This document shows, piece by piece, positions 33,683 through 45,607 of a stretch of 64,000 nucleotides of DNA; positions within the stretch are counted from its first letter, which is position 1, and each line of letters begins with the position of its first letter. A program made the translations under genes and the position numbers. Below the pieces are notes generated by a model, which searched no databases, was not told the origin of the DNA, and saw nothing but the letters and a program-made list of their open reading frames with translations. This DNA is from Branchiostoma floridae (lineage: Eukaryota; Chordata; Leptocardii; Amphioxiformes; Branchiostomatidae), in assembly GCF_000003815.2 (NCBI RefSeq), contig NC_049980.1, forward strand, positions 2,822,740-2,886,739. Direction: 5' to 3'.

Positions 33683-35220
33683 GATTTTTCAAATGACATT
33701 CGTTTGAAATAGTAGCATCTGAAGCTGTTGATTTCCCTCAGATAAGGTAGGGTATATTATGTTCAATCATTCTGCACTTATACAGCTTGTCTGTGTATGC
33801 CAATCAAATTAATCTGGTCTTACATTTAGCTTTTACAAAACTGGCATGTTACAAGGAGGTTGTTGGGAGATAACATCGTTGGTTACTGGGAAATAACATT
33901 GTTGGTTACTGGTACTTTTTTTTTTATTGAGGAGGTTTGCTGTTGAGCAAAAAGACAATAACCGTTATCAGCATGCCCATTTATACATGAATGCAGCAAT
34001 AATTGTGTAATGGCTGCACTCATAAACCTCTGACTGTCTGAGTCTGAGCACTCGGAATATGTACCATGAATGAAGACCATTATTGTACATTCATGCCTCC
34101 ACAGGCTAGGTACTGGTCGTTAGTAATTAAGGCTGAGTAAACGGCCGAGCATAGAGAGTGTAGTCATGAATTATGGCACCATATACACCGAAGGAAAGCA
34201 GGTCATTAACGTTATTATCATATAGACATTGTCGTATATCTACTCTTATGTCCAAAATAAACTTACCGGCATGTTTGATTTTTTTATAGCCACAAAATCC
34301 ACCGGGTATGTTCTTATTTTTTCAAATTAGGGCTTTACTATCCAGAGACCCCTGAAATATTGAAAGTTTGGGTTTTTCTGTCGATATTTCCGCTATATTT
34401 TTCCTTGCGGTGTGGATTTCCCCGCCATTGTGACCCAAACATCCTAGCAGTTACGCGGTACCCGTAACATATTGGTCGATTTTGCTATGAGCCTTATGAA
34501 GCTACAAAGTAAATGTTGTTATTGGGAGAAAATGAGACGCCACACTAACGTTTTGAAACACGATTTTTATACAACATTTATATATGTAAAACTAGCAACG
34601 TTTTGCATTTAGGGCAGATTCGGATATTAAGATGATGTCGTAATTGTGTAATAATGATTTTATTACGGATAATGATGGACACAGAATGCCATTTATAATT
34701 CAGAGTGTTGACTTTGAAAAATAATCGTAAGATTTTGTCATGTTAGCGGTTTCTAGTGTCAAAATATAATCTGTAACATGTTAGTATGTGTGGCCTGAGA
34801 TGCTGAGCTACTTTTACAGACGAGCTCTCACAGAAACTTAAGTTTCAAATCAAATTAAGATAATCGTTTGTGAACAGGAGTTTATGAACAAAACGCAATT
34901 TTGTTCATATTGGAGGTGTTGATGTGTGTTTTAATTGGTGGTTTTGTCTGAAGAAAATATGGTTGAGTACAAAAAGGTATACTTGCAGCTGTATAATGAA
35001 TTTAATGATTATGTATATAATCATATGTAATTATAAGTAATAATAATATACAACATTTTTTATTGATCACTTGCTTCAAGTTCCAAGTAGAACATGCATG
35101 TATCATGTAAATTTTCACTTGTTGAATTTGAAAGCACCATTGGCCCCCGGTTAGTGGTCAAGCAGGGAACCTACATGTATGCCCAATTTTTCAACGTTTA
35201 GGGATACTATGAATTTGTCA
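33683..35220. other. No gene seen; one short repeat fragment
   Basis: Mostly unique AT-rich DNA. 34174-34225 (ACCATATACACCG...TCATTAACGTTATTATC) is a fragment of the flank of the hairpin family at 23.1 kb. A 5' exon of the downstream calcium sensor gene could lie here but no signal singles one out. Confidence 0.4.
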
Positions 35221-35470
35221 CCTCCATGAAATGTCATGGAGGTTATATTTTCACTAGCGTTTGTGTGTTTGTCTGTCTGTCTGTCTGTCAACAAGATAAC
35301 TCAAGAACGGCTGGTTGGATTGGTTTCATAGTTGGTTTGCTGTGATGAAAGCTGGAAACGATTAGATTTTTGGCCCCCTAGCGGCTTCCCTTGGTACTGC
35401 AGCGCAACTTCCAGTTTTGTTATCTCTTGCTCTGAACAAGCTATTGTCACAAATTTTGAGTATTAGATAG
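35221..35470. repeat. Dispersed repeat with CCCCCTAGCGGCTT motif
   Basis: Begins with a hairpin-like CACCTCCATGAAATGTCATGG, a (GTCT)n run and AGATAACTCAAGAACGGCTG, then GGCCCCCTAGCGGCTTCCCT. Related stretches lie at 25150-25430, 30130-30410, 45611-45660, 58960-59200 and 60200-60430. Confidence 0.6.
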
Positions 35471-35735
35471 CTCATGTGCTCAGGGATACGTGACATAAGT
35501 TTGGGCCCCTCAGTATCAAATTTTCTGGGAAGTCTTGTGAGCACTAATCGTTCGTTGATATGATGATTTTGATCATATGGATGACATCTGTGCATACATG
35601 TACAGCAATTTTCGGCTATTTGCAAAGCTAAATTAAAAGTTTTCAACCATACTGTAAATCATACAAAATAAGCAAGTAGATGACGTGGTTAGCAAAAACA
35701 AATATAAGATGTCATTGATTAAAAAAACTGAAGTA

Positions 35736-35960
35736 CAGTCAAACCTGCCCAAGACGACCACCCGGGGGACCGGAAAAAAGTGGTCGCTGAGAAGTAAGTA
35801 AGTGAGGTCTTTAATATCAAATACAACACACACACGTATGCAAAATTTCCTCCCATATTACAGTAAACTGCACATTGACCCACCCATTGACCGCCAGTCG
35901 AAATGGCCAGCTGGTCGATTCGAAGATGAGAAGAGGTGGTCGCTCAGGCAGGTTTGACTG
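35736..35960. mobile_element. TA-flanked MITE, CAGTCAAACCTG family, copy 2 (225 bp)
   Basis: CAGTCAAACCTGCCCAAGAC at the left and its inverted counterpart GGCAGGTTTGACTG at the right, TA on both sides, with GTGGTCGCT subterminal motifs. Confidence 0.8.
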
Positions 35961-36110
35961 TACAAGAATTTTCTTTATAATTGGCTTGATCACTCAAGAT
36001 CACTCAACAGCCCAAAAATTTTTTAATGGGTTTTATTCAATGCAAAAATGCCTGATTTTGTTCATAATTTTTGCCCTGAAAATAATAATTTTTTTTTTTT
36101 TTACCTCTAA

Positions 36111-36472
36111 GGCCACACCAATTTAATTTCTTGGTTCACGGATTTTTTCATAAAAAATATGGAGCGAGAGGGCGAAATAGAAATGAAAATAACAATTGTA
36201 AAATGGTTGGGGTAAAGTTAACGTCTAATCCAAAACATAAAGAAAAAAAGTTGTCAGCTTGAAAAAAGTACAAAAACACTATTTTTGTACAGTAACAGCA
36301 CCTGTACCCACACTTTAAGGAGCTTATAATATAAAGGCCAATTTGCTACACCAAAAAGTTGGTGAATGGTTTCATTAATGGTGAAAATTTGCTGAGTAGT
36401 AATTTTTATTTTTATTTCCAAAAAATAGGAGTGAGCGAATCCGTGAACCAAGAAATTAAATCAGTGTGGCCT
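36111..36472. mobile_element. Harbinger-like MITE, GGCCACACC variant (362 bp)
   Basis: The left end GGCCACACCAATTTAATTTC is mirrored by GAAATTAAATCAGTGTGGCC at the right (about 40-bp TIRs including TTGGTTCACGGAT). Flanked by TAA at both ends (36108-36110, 36473-36475). The TAA duplication supports PIF/Harbinger. Confidence 0.85.
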
Positions 36473-36697
36473 AATTTTTCAAAATTAGAGAAATTGAAGG
36501 ATCACAACTCTTGGTCTTGTGGCTGAAGGAATATCCTCTAACCCTATAATAATATATATACAGTTAGTTTGCTTCAGGATAATTCCTTGAAAGAGGTGGT
36601 CGCTAGACTTGAGAGTGTGTAGTCTCCAATTTAAATCCGCAATAAACTGGGGTATGCCCACTGAATTACCGTGGCAGGTGGCAACTTCCTTTAAATA

Positions 36698-37203
36698 CAG
36701 TCAAACCTATATTAGCTGCCACCTTTGCAAAGCGACCACCTGGCCATTGCGGTCACCTTTTGTAGGTCCCTTGCATTTTTCCCATAATTGACCTAAGCAT
36801 TAAGAAATAGTCTAAAGTGGCCACCTGTACAACGCGGCCAAAGCCACATGATTTCCAGTCCCGTAGATACGCTGCCTATTGCGACCATACGGCAGCCGAG
36901 TTTAAAATCTTAGTTTGCGAGGATTTGGAGTTTCCGGCAGTCATTTTGGCTGTAACAGAAGGTGCGCGTGCCTTGAACATTGGAGCGCACGGCAATACTC
37001 CCATAGCAATCATTTTCTGTAGATTTGACTTTGGCAGGGTCAGTTGAATTTTGAGATGATAGAGACATGATGATGTTACAATGAGACAATGTGAACTTAT
37101 TGCTCATGGTAAATTGATCAGCATTTTCTCTATAATAGCCACCTGTCTATAGTGGCCACATTTCTTCAGTCCCTTGAGTGGCCACTACAGACAGGTTTGA
37201 CTA
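36698..37203. mobile_element. TA-flanked MITE, CAGTCAAACCTAT family, copy 3
   Basis: CAGTCAAACCTATATTAGC at the left, AGACAGGTTTGACTA at the right, TA at the left border. GGCCACCTG / GTGGCCAC motifs lie inside both ends. Confidence 0.75.
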
Positions 37204-38136
37204 TTCATTTTAAATCGTACAAGGGCTGGGTGATTCCAGTCAGTATTGCAAATGAAAGATTGAATAAAAGTAAAGTGAATATTACCATTAATAAATTGTT
37301 TTTTTCTTGTCATGCATGTTCATATACTAGTACACAGTTGTTGTACTGCATGCCAAAAGTGCTATTGAATCCCTGTGCATATATGTGGAGGGCACTCCTA
37401 TACCAAATTTCAGGTCATTTGGTTCTTAAAGTTTAAACCAGGGTACAGGAGCCAAAAATGTACTTTTTTGGTGAGAAACTGGCCAGAAATTGCAAAATAA
37501 AGCAATTTGTTGTACTACATACCAAAAGTGTTACTGAATCTGTGATCAAGGCACCTTTGTGCCAAATTTCAGGTCATTCGATTGCAATACCAGGGCACAG
37601 GGGTCCAACATACATTGTCTACAGTTTTGTCTGAAAATGACCAAAAAACACAATAGAATCCTTTTAGAGGCAGATATGAAAAAAAAAAAAGATGCCTGGG
37701 GGTATTGGCCCACTCTACCCTTGTGCCAAGTCACTCGGGCCAGTAATAACTGAGAGCGTGCTTTGAAGATTTGACAGGAGAAAGGAAGAAAGAAGAAAAA
37801 CATTATGAATACAATATATTTCACCATGCATGTGGTAAGGCTGAAATATGTATAAATTAGTCTTTTTGTACAATTTCAGTTGTGGTGAAATATGCAACAT
37901 GTGTTTGCACAACAATATGACACTCACCAAACCCATGCAGACCCTATCCATGTATTTCCTATATGTATAGACACTTACTTCATCATGCATATTGCTGTAT
38001 TGTTTTTGATCTTTTTTGGCAGTCATCCAAATGTTGCATATGATGTGATCAATGGACAGTTATGTGTAATGTTAGTGAAACCTGAAATGCACAATCAATG
38101 AAGAACAATTACGTGTACAAGAAACCCTAAATAAAC
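37204..38136. other. Upstream of calcium sensor main exon; no exon identified
   Basis: Contains a diverged repeat at 37340-37760 in which ACCAAATTTCAGGTCATT recurs (37411, 37560). No promoter or 5' exon was recognised. Confidence 0.35.
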
Positions 38137-38290
38137 TCGGCACAAAAAGTTTGGAATGTTACCTTTGGTTGATTAAATTTATATTTCTTATGTTTCTGCA
38201 TTAATTTCAATGTATTACATATTCATGGAAAGCTTGTGTACATGTGATTCTCAGACATGATATCCTGGAGGAAGGCTGCATTGAAGTCCT
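38137..38290. mobile_element. Tc1-like palindromic family, end fragment
   Basis: GGCACAAAAAGTTTGGAATG and the following ~150 bp (GCATTAATTTCAATGTATT) match the ends of the palindromic element at 40055-41326. Confidence 0.65.
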
Positions 38291-38475
38291 TGCTTTGTGT
38301 GGACGCATGTTGTATCTATGCAGAGTGGCATGGTTGTGCACATGCAATTGGAATTTCTTTTTACTCTACTGTACATGTACTCTTGTGCTTATTATATATG
38401 AATAGTGTCACAATGTTGGTTCTCTTAATTGCCCAGTAAAGCAGAATCTAGATTCACTTTTTGTTTATTTTGCAG

Positions 38476-38892
38476 ATCTGAGATTTGAATGAGGAGCTAG
38501 TAGCAAAGACAACCATGGGTAAACAGAACAGCAAGCTCAGGCCGGAGGTTCTGGAAGACTTGAAAAACCAGACAGAGTTTAATGAGCATGAGCTGCAGGA
38601 GTGGTACAAGGGCTTTCTGAAGGACTGCCCCAGCGGAGTCCTCACGGTCGAGGAGTTCAAGAAAATCTATGGAAATTTCTTCCCCTACGGAGATGCCTCC
38701 AAGTTCGCGGAGCACGTCTTCCGCACATTTGACGTTAATGGAGATGGTACGATAGATTTCAGGGAGTTCATCTGTGCGCTGAGTGTGACATCAAGAGGGC
38801 AGCTGGAACAGAAACTGAAGTGGGCCTTCAGTATGTATGACCTGGATGGGAATGGCTACATCTCCAAACAGGAGATGCTGGAAATAGTACAG
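38476..38892 (+). CDS. Calcium sensor main exon (start codon, EF1-EF3)
   Basis: Acceptor TTTATTTTGCAG, 39 bp of 5' UTR, ATG at 38515 (context ACCATGG), 126 codons, donor GTTAGTCC. The upstream in-frame TTG at 38485 is not a start because eukaryotic initiation here favours the ATG. The exon holds EF1, EF2 and EF3 and ends E-M-L-E-I-V-Q. Confidence 0.95.
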
Positions 38893-41800
38893 GTTAGTCC
38901 TGGGCTAATTAGAACTACTGTCTGTCTGGAGACCTGTAGTGCATTGACTGGGGCAGGTTAGATGCACTTGATTGGAGTAGAATAATATTTAAAGAAAAAT
39001 TAGATCATTATGACTACTAGAAGTGAGTTTGATTTATCATTTTTTTTCAATTCTATGTTTTTTAAAAATCTTATTAAGTTGCTCAGCCAAAAGTACTCTC
39101 AAACGTTAGAAATGGATTTCTGAAGAAATTAGTTTTGGTGTACATGTAGTAACTGTTGCAATTTTAACTTGACTTTGGAGTGCAGTGCAGCATGCATTAC
39201 ATAACTATATTATGTACACGTATGTTTTCAGCATCCAACGTTATTTATTCATTTATGCAAAGTGTCAGGTAAACTACAAATGTATTTAATGAGTTTTATT
39301 CTTTGATTACTCTTATACTATCAATCTTTCTCAAACTTCACAGAAGTCAGGTATTAGGTCAATATGATTATGACAATTGCACAGTATGCCTGCTCCTGAC
39401 CTTCACCTGGATAGTTTCTGATAGAGTATGTTAATGTTGAACTCAGAGACAACCTCCATCATATATCACTCAAAAACACCTTAATTTCTCTTTTACACAA
39501 TGTATGTGTCTATCATGGAGCAACTTGTGCGTTTGGGGTTACGGTACTGGATTCTGAAGAAAGATGTTCGTTTACCCTTGTTTTGAAAAGTTTTAGATTG
39601 ATTCCCCACAGGGAAGCAATTCCGTGGAAGCTTGTGCCATAACGATGGTATATTATTCTAGGAGAGAAGCTGTGAACGTGTGGAACTTCCTCCTAAGAGG
39701 TGGATTAGGCAATGTTGATTTGATTATATGGATGACATCTGTGCACGCATCATCAGGTGTTTCCAAAAGTTTTTGACCACACAGTTAATTGTACAAAGCA
39801 TCTCTAAATTGAGCACATGTATGCCGTAGATTGATAAATAGTATCAGAAAACAGAGGGCTAATGCAATAGAATGCCAAAATAAATCTAAAGTCATAGAAT
39901 AAGATTTGAAAGGACAGAAAGAAAATAAATCTCATTGTTGGTAGGCGTAGGTACCAGTACAGAAAATTTAGGTACATGTATAGGTCCTGTTCAGGTCCAG
40001 ATGATCATTTCCAGGTCCGGACCTATTATATATAATACATGTATATATATATAAACAAAAAGTTTGGAATATCAACTTTGGCTGATCATATTTCCGTTGT
40101 TTCTGCATCAATTTCAATGTGTTATATATCAACAGAAAGCGTGTGTGATTTTCTTTGATATGGTATCAAACTCTTTATGATTATAAATTCATGGAACGAG
40201 CACCAGGGCTGCTTACGTCAGTGGGTCACCAAAAAAAGTGGCCAAATTTCCCTTTTTGCGTGAAATACTGTATCATCCTGCTGGTATGGGTGCTGGTGTT
40301 AATGACTCAATCTATCCTTTTTCACATAATCTTTGGTATACAGAACATCCAAGTTTATCCTTAACATTTGAGTAGAGTATATGTGCCCTTTTTGCAGTTG
40401 GATGGCCGAATCAAAGTGCGGAGCTCGAGGGGGCAAAGAGAATGCCATGCTGACTGTCGCACGGACAGAGCGTGTAGCGCTTGGCGGAGGCAGTGTCATG
40501 GTGTGGGGTATGTATGGCTGCCACAGGAAAAACAAGGTTCACTATCATCCCAGACAACCCCAATACTGTGAGATAAAGCGACACCATTCTCCATTCAGTC
40601 GCATAATCGCATTGTCATACCTTGTGTGTATGGGACCAAATGCAATTCTGTAAGCGTTAGAATACAACGCCCGTCCATACCGAGCAAGGACCATTGCAGA
40701 CTTTGTGCGTGGACGGGCGGTGTAATCTTGCAGAATGTCATTTGGCCCCATACTGAAGGGGTAAGACATTGCGACTAAATGAAAAATGGTGTCGCTTTAT
40801 CTCACAGTATTGGGGTTGTCTGGGATGATAAAGTGAACCTTGTTTTTCCTGTGGCAGCCATACATCCCACCACACCATGACACTGCCGCCACCAAGCGCT
40901 ACGGTGCTGTTACGCTGTATCCGTGCGACAGCGTGGTATTTTCCTTGCCGCCTCTGCACCTTGATTCGGCCATCCAACTGCAAAAAGGGCAGATATACTC
41001 TACTCAAATGATAAAGATAAACGTGGATGTTCTGTATACCAAAGATTATGTGAAAAAGGATAGATTGAATCATTGACACCAGCACCCATACCAGCAGGAT
41101 GATACAGTATTTCACACAAAAAGGGAAATTTGGGCACTTTTTTTGGTGACCCACTGACGTAAGCAGCCCTGGTTCTCGTTCCACGAATTTATAATCACAA
41201 AGAGTCTGATACCACATAAAAGGAAATCACACACACTTTCTATTGATATATAAAACATTGAAATTGATGCAGAAATAAGGGAAATATGATCAGCCATAGT
41301 TGATATTCCAAACTTTTTGTGCCGAGGTTATATAATGTCCTTGATGTAATCAAGGCTGTCTCTGTACCTTTGACTGTAGAAACTTGGTACAAATGACTAC
41401 AGAAACAATGTGTGACAGACTGAACTCTGCACCTATCTTTCCACACAAGGCAATCTACAAGATGGTTGGCTCAGTCATGAAGATGCCAGATGACGAGTCC
41501 ACCCCTGAGAAGCGGACAGACAAGATCTTCCGCCAGATGGACAAAAACAATGATGGGAAACTCTCTCTACAGGTGAGTGACCCTGCTTTCTTTATGTGTT
41601 ATTGTTACCCATTAGTTGCCATGGCTTATTATTACATGTGTCACCTGCCATGATAGCTCTTGCAACAAAATCAAATTTATTATTTTCAAGATGGCTGTTG
41701 TCATTATATTACGTTACATAAATGCATGCCCATGTTTGCCAATCTACCTGCATTTGAAAATGATGGTTACGTCACTTGTCGTGCCAGTCTGTGTCATGGT

Positions 41801-44800
41801 TTGAATCAAGCCTTAGGCAAGCAAAATACTTAATAATATAATTGTAAATTTCATTCATTTTGAAATTGTAATTTGTAACTTGGTGTTGTTTTTTTTTCAA
41901 TAAACATGTCCACAAACATTGTTTCCTGTGAAGTAGATCACGATTTCACTACAATCTTAGGAAGGATGCAGGACTTTACAGGATGCTTTGATGCATTTCT
42001 TTTATGAATGTATTATACATGTACCTCCACTGAACAGCCAAAATTTGAGAATATATGAAATGCAATCATTATGGCAGTAGGAGATTCATATTAAGTAGAA
42101 ATAAATAACCATTACCAACAGCAAAAACAATCCATCTTTAGAATAAATTTGTGTTGATTTAGGCAAAAATACCCTGGGATAAAGGAAGAAACACAATGAA
42201 TCTTTAATTCATCCTGTTCAAAATGTCACGGTGGTCAAATACGGGCTCAAAACCTCCCATGTCTAGCCGAATTCGAACCTTCTTCCATGATGTTCGATCT
42301 GACGTAATTCGAACCGAACCCGTGTTCTATTTAGGTCATCTGCAGTCATTGGAGGTAAAACCGTGCTTTCTGGCCCTTCCCCTTCAACTAACTTGAATCA
42401 GGCAAAAAATATAGTTTTTAACCAATATAAACAATCAATGCTTTCACTTTGTTGCGTCCTGTAATATGTAACAAAGCTACTTGCGTTTTTGTTGGTGACC
42501 TTGAATATCATAAGTGTTGTTTACACCGGTATCAATTACACCCTCCCGCTCTCCGTGCGGCATGACATGCGTGTAAACATCGTTTAAGATCTCGACCAAG
42601 AAGAGTCCAAGTTAGCTAATTGACGGCTCAAAATGACCGCAACGGTTTTCCCGAGATTTCTGTTTTTGGGATTTTTAAAAAATGCCTTCGATTTTGAATG
42701 ATTGGTAATTAAGTGCGAAAAATGCCATTTTTACGCATATTTTTTACTGTAACTTTGCTTAAAATTAAAAATTAAAATATCCCAAAAACAAAAAGTTTTA
42801 TTTGCCTCTCAGATGACGAAAAATACAAAAATCGAGAATTTTCCATGGCACCTGCGACTCATCTTATCAAGAGTATGGTCAAATTGAAGGCCTTCCTTGA
42901 AACAGAAAATAATCGTCTTTGGAAGCAAAATCGAAACAAAACAGCTATCTCAATCCAAACGGGAAGATTCAAACTATCTAAAATTGTAAATTTAATCTTA
43001 TTTTGAACACATTTCCCTTGTCATAACATTTTGTTTATTTTGAAATATTTTACGGTTAGCAAATAGTAGGCCTCTTGTAACCCAATACTCTGTCAAACTC
43101 GCATAGCAACGGGAAAGAATACCCTAGCAACCGACCGCCGTGTGTCCTCAAGATTGTCGGAGAAGGAATGCGTACATGTACTTTATTCAGTTTTTTTTTC
43201 CATTTCAGCTTGCCAAATTTGTCTGAAACTTACCCCATATCCGGGGAGAGTACTTTGATTGAGAAAATAGGTAGTGTCGAGGAATTCTTGGACTTGTACA
43301 GGAATGTTTTCCACAGGAATGCTAGTCCACAGTAGTGTTTGGAATGTTAGTATCCATGAACTGTAGGTAGAAAGTTGGCCATGTGTCAATATTGGACAGC
43401 AATTATAAGACAAAGAATCTTAAAGTTTATAAAACTAAGGCAGCTGCAGAACCAGTTAGTAAAGAAATCTTCATTATAGTATCAAGTCAGGTCAACAAGC
43501 AACAGCTCACAGTTCTGAACAGTTATCAATAGATTTATCATATTTTGAACATAATTTTGATAAATGGTGGCTGTTCTTCCTTCCATCTGTCATCTTCCTA
43601 TCATGTCGGTCATAATAATGAGCTGTTTTTCTGATTCTCACAAGCTAGTGAAATCTGTTTTGAAAAGAATGAATAACCAGGGCTTGAGTAATTGACAGAA
43701 AGATGTCTTCTAACAATGAGGAAACCCTAGTCTATCACAATACACTGTACCAATGCTAGCCATGCCAGTGTTTAGGGTTACCTACCTGCAATGATTGATT
43801 GATTTGATTGATTGATTGATCGATTTTATTTTGCACTTTGAAAAATGATAATATACAGAAAATTATAGAAAACAACAGAACGTGCAAGGGGGGGGGGAAG
43901 CCATGTGGCTTATACAAACTCCCCCCCCCCCCGTCAAAATTTACAAATTATAATACAAATAAATGGGCATGAAGATTATACATCAAACAATAATAAACCC
44001 AGTGAAAATAATATAACCCAGTGATCATCATAACGTTACAATTGATCTTAACATCAAAAACTGAAGTTAGACAAAACTAAACATGATCTACAGATCATAA
44101 AGTAATTAGTCAAAATTATAAAGTTACAGTCAAACCTGTATTAGCGGCCACCTTTGCATAACGGCCACCTGCCCATAGTGGCCACTTTTTGTCGGTCCCT
44201 TGGATTCGTAATGATTAAGAAATAGGCTTAGCGGCCACCTGTCCAACGCGGCCACGGCCACACGATTTCCGGTCCCGCAGGTACAAAAACACTGCCAATT
44301 ACGGCCACGCGGACCGCTGATCTATGTTTCGGCACGCGTTCGGCCATATACAGCTGCCGTATCGTCACCCTACGCCGGATTTAAAACCTCTTTGATTTAT
44401 TTTCAAAACAAAACTTCGTAAACTGGCGCTACCCATACCCGCCGACAAGCGAGGTCATATAAGGTCAATAGACGACACCAATATTACAGAGGTAAATTGC
44501 GTTAAAGTTACGTTCTAATACACTATCGCTTAGGTTAATTTACATCACAAAAATTTCTAAATGAATTGTTACAAAGACAAAATGATATGAACTTCAGACT
44601 ATGGTGGATTTTATTCTTACATTTATTAAGAGATAAGTCTAAATTGACGAGACTTTTCTTGTGAGTACCACATTAGCATAATGGGCGAACCTGACGTGTG
44701 AACGCGGGAGGGAACACACGGACGGCGAAGTATCAAAGGATACAAGACGAAAGATCAAAGAAATATGACGATACCGGTCTCTTCAGACAATATCAACTGT

Positions 44801-45311
44801 AGAACATTTAAAACTTTTTATAGCTTTTGTTTTCTTAATACTTATAGTGTAAAATCATTGCAGTACATGTACAGTACTGTATTATGTGAATAAAGATCAG
44901 TGGGTACTAAAACCATGTGTAACTTATTGCTTGTGGTCAATTAATTAGCATATTCTCTATAGTGGCCACCTCTCTATAGTGGCCAATTTTGACCAGTCCC
45001 TTGAGTGGCCGCTATAGACAGGTTTGACTGTATTCACAAAAATCCCTTCTTACCAGTCCTATATAAAGACATTTTTAAGTACAACTCAGATATTCACAAT
45101 CACAGTACAAGGCAGCAAAACAGTCTTTGATTAAGCAAGTAAAGCACAATGCAAATGTATTCCTTATTTGAAATGGTATTTGTTTGCTGTAGCTTATTTT
45201 ACTTTTAGCTTATTTCAGCTTTGAGTTGTATTTTTTGAAACTTCAATCATTGCTTTGCCACCTACATGTACATGAAATATTCATAGTGGTTACATATAAT
45301 TCACTAGCAAA

Positions 45312-45343
<32 letters not shown>

Positions 45344-45344
45344 T

Positions 45345-45377
<33 letters not shown>

Positions 45378-45515
45378 GTTTGTGTGTGTGTGTTTGTGTG
45401 TGTGTTTGTGTGTGTGTGTGTGTTTGTGTGTGTTTGTGTGTGTGTGTGTTTGTGTGTGAGTGTGTGTTTGTGTGTGTGTGTGTTTGTGTGTGTTTGTGTG
45501 TGAGTGTGTGTTTGT

Positions 45516-45553
<38 letters not shown>

Positions 45554-45565
45554 CTATGTGTGTGT

Positions 45566-45607
<42 letters not shown>

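Larger units (their letters stand above)
40055..41326. mobile_element. 1.27-kb palindromic Tc1/mariner-like relic
   Basis: Two ~600-bp arms (about 40055-40655 and 40715-41326) are inverted copies of each other, starting from ACAAAAAGTTTGGAATATCA at both outer ends, with a short unmatched centre. Each arm encodes the same fragment of a Tc1-type DDE transposase: L-D-G-R-I-K-V and G-G-G-S-V-M-V-W. The centre (minus strand) adds a decayed [10 protein letters not shown]. This resembles the Q-D-N-A-R-P-H-T block around the second catalytic Asp. No arm encodes a full transposase. Sits within the GTACC element in the calcium sensor intron. Confidence 0.85.

Noticed and set aside
32910-33707. Long ORFs of 198-265 residues on both strands
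   Set aside because: They run through the 508-N assembly gap; most residues are untranslatable N.
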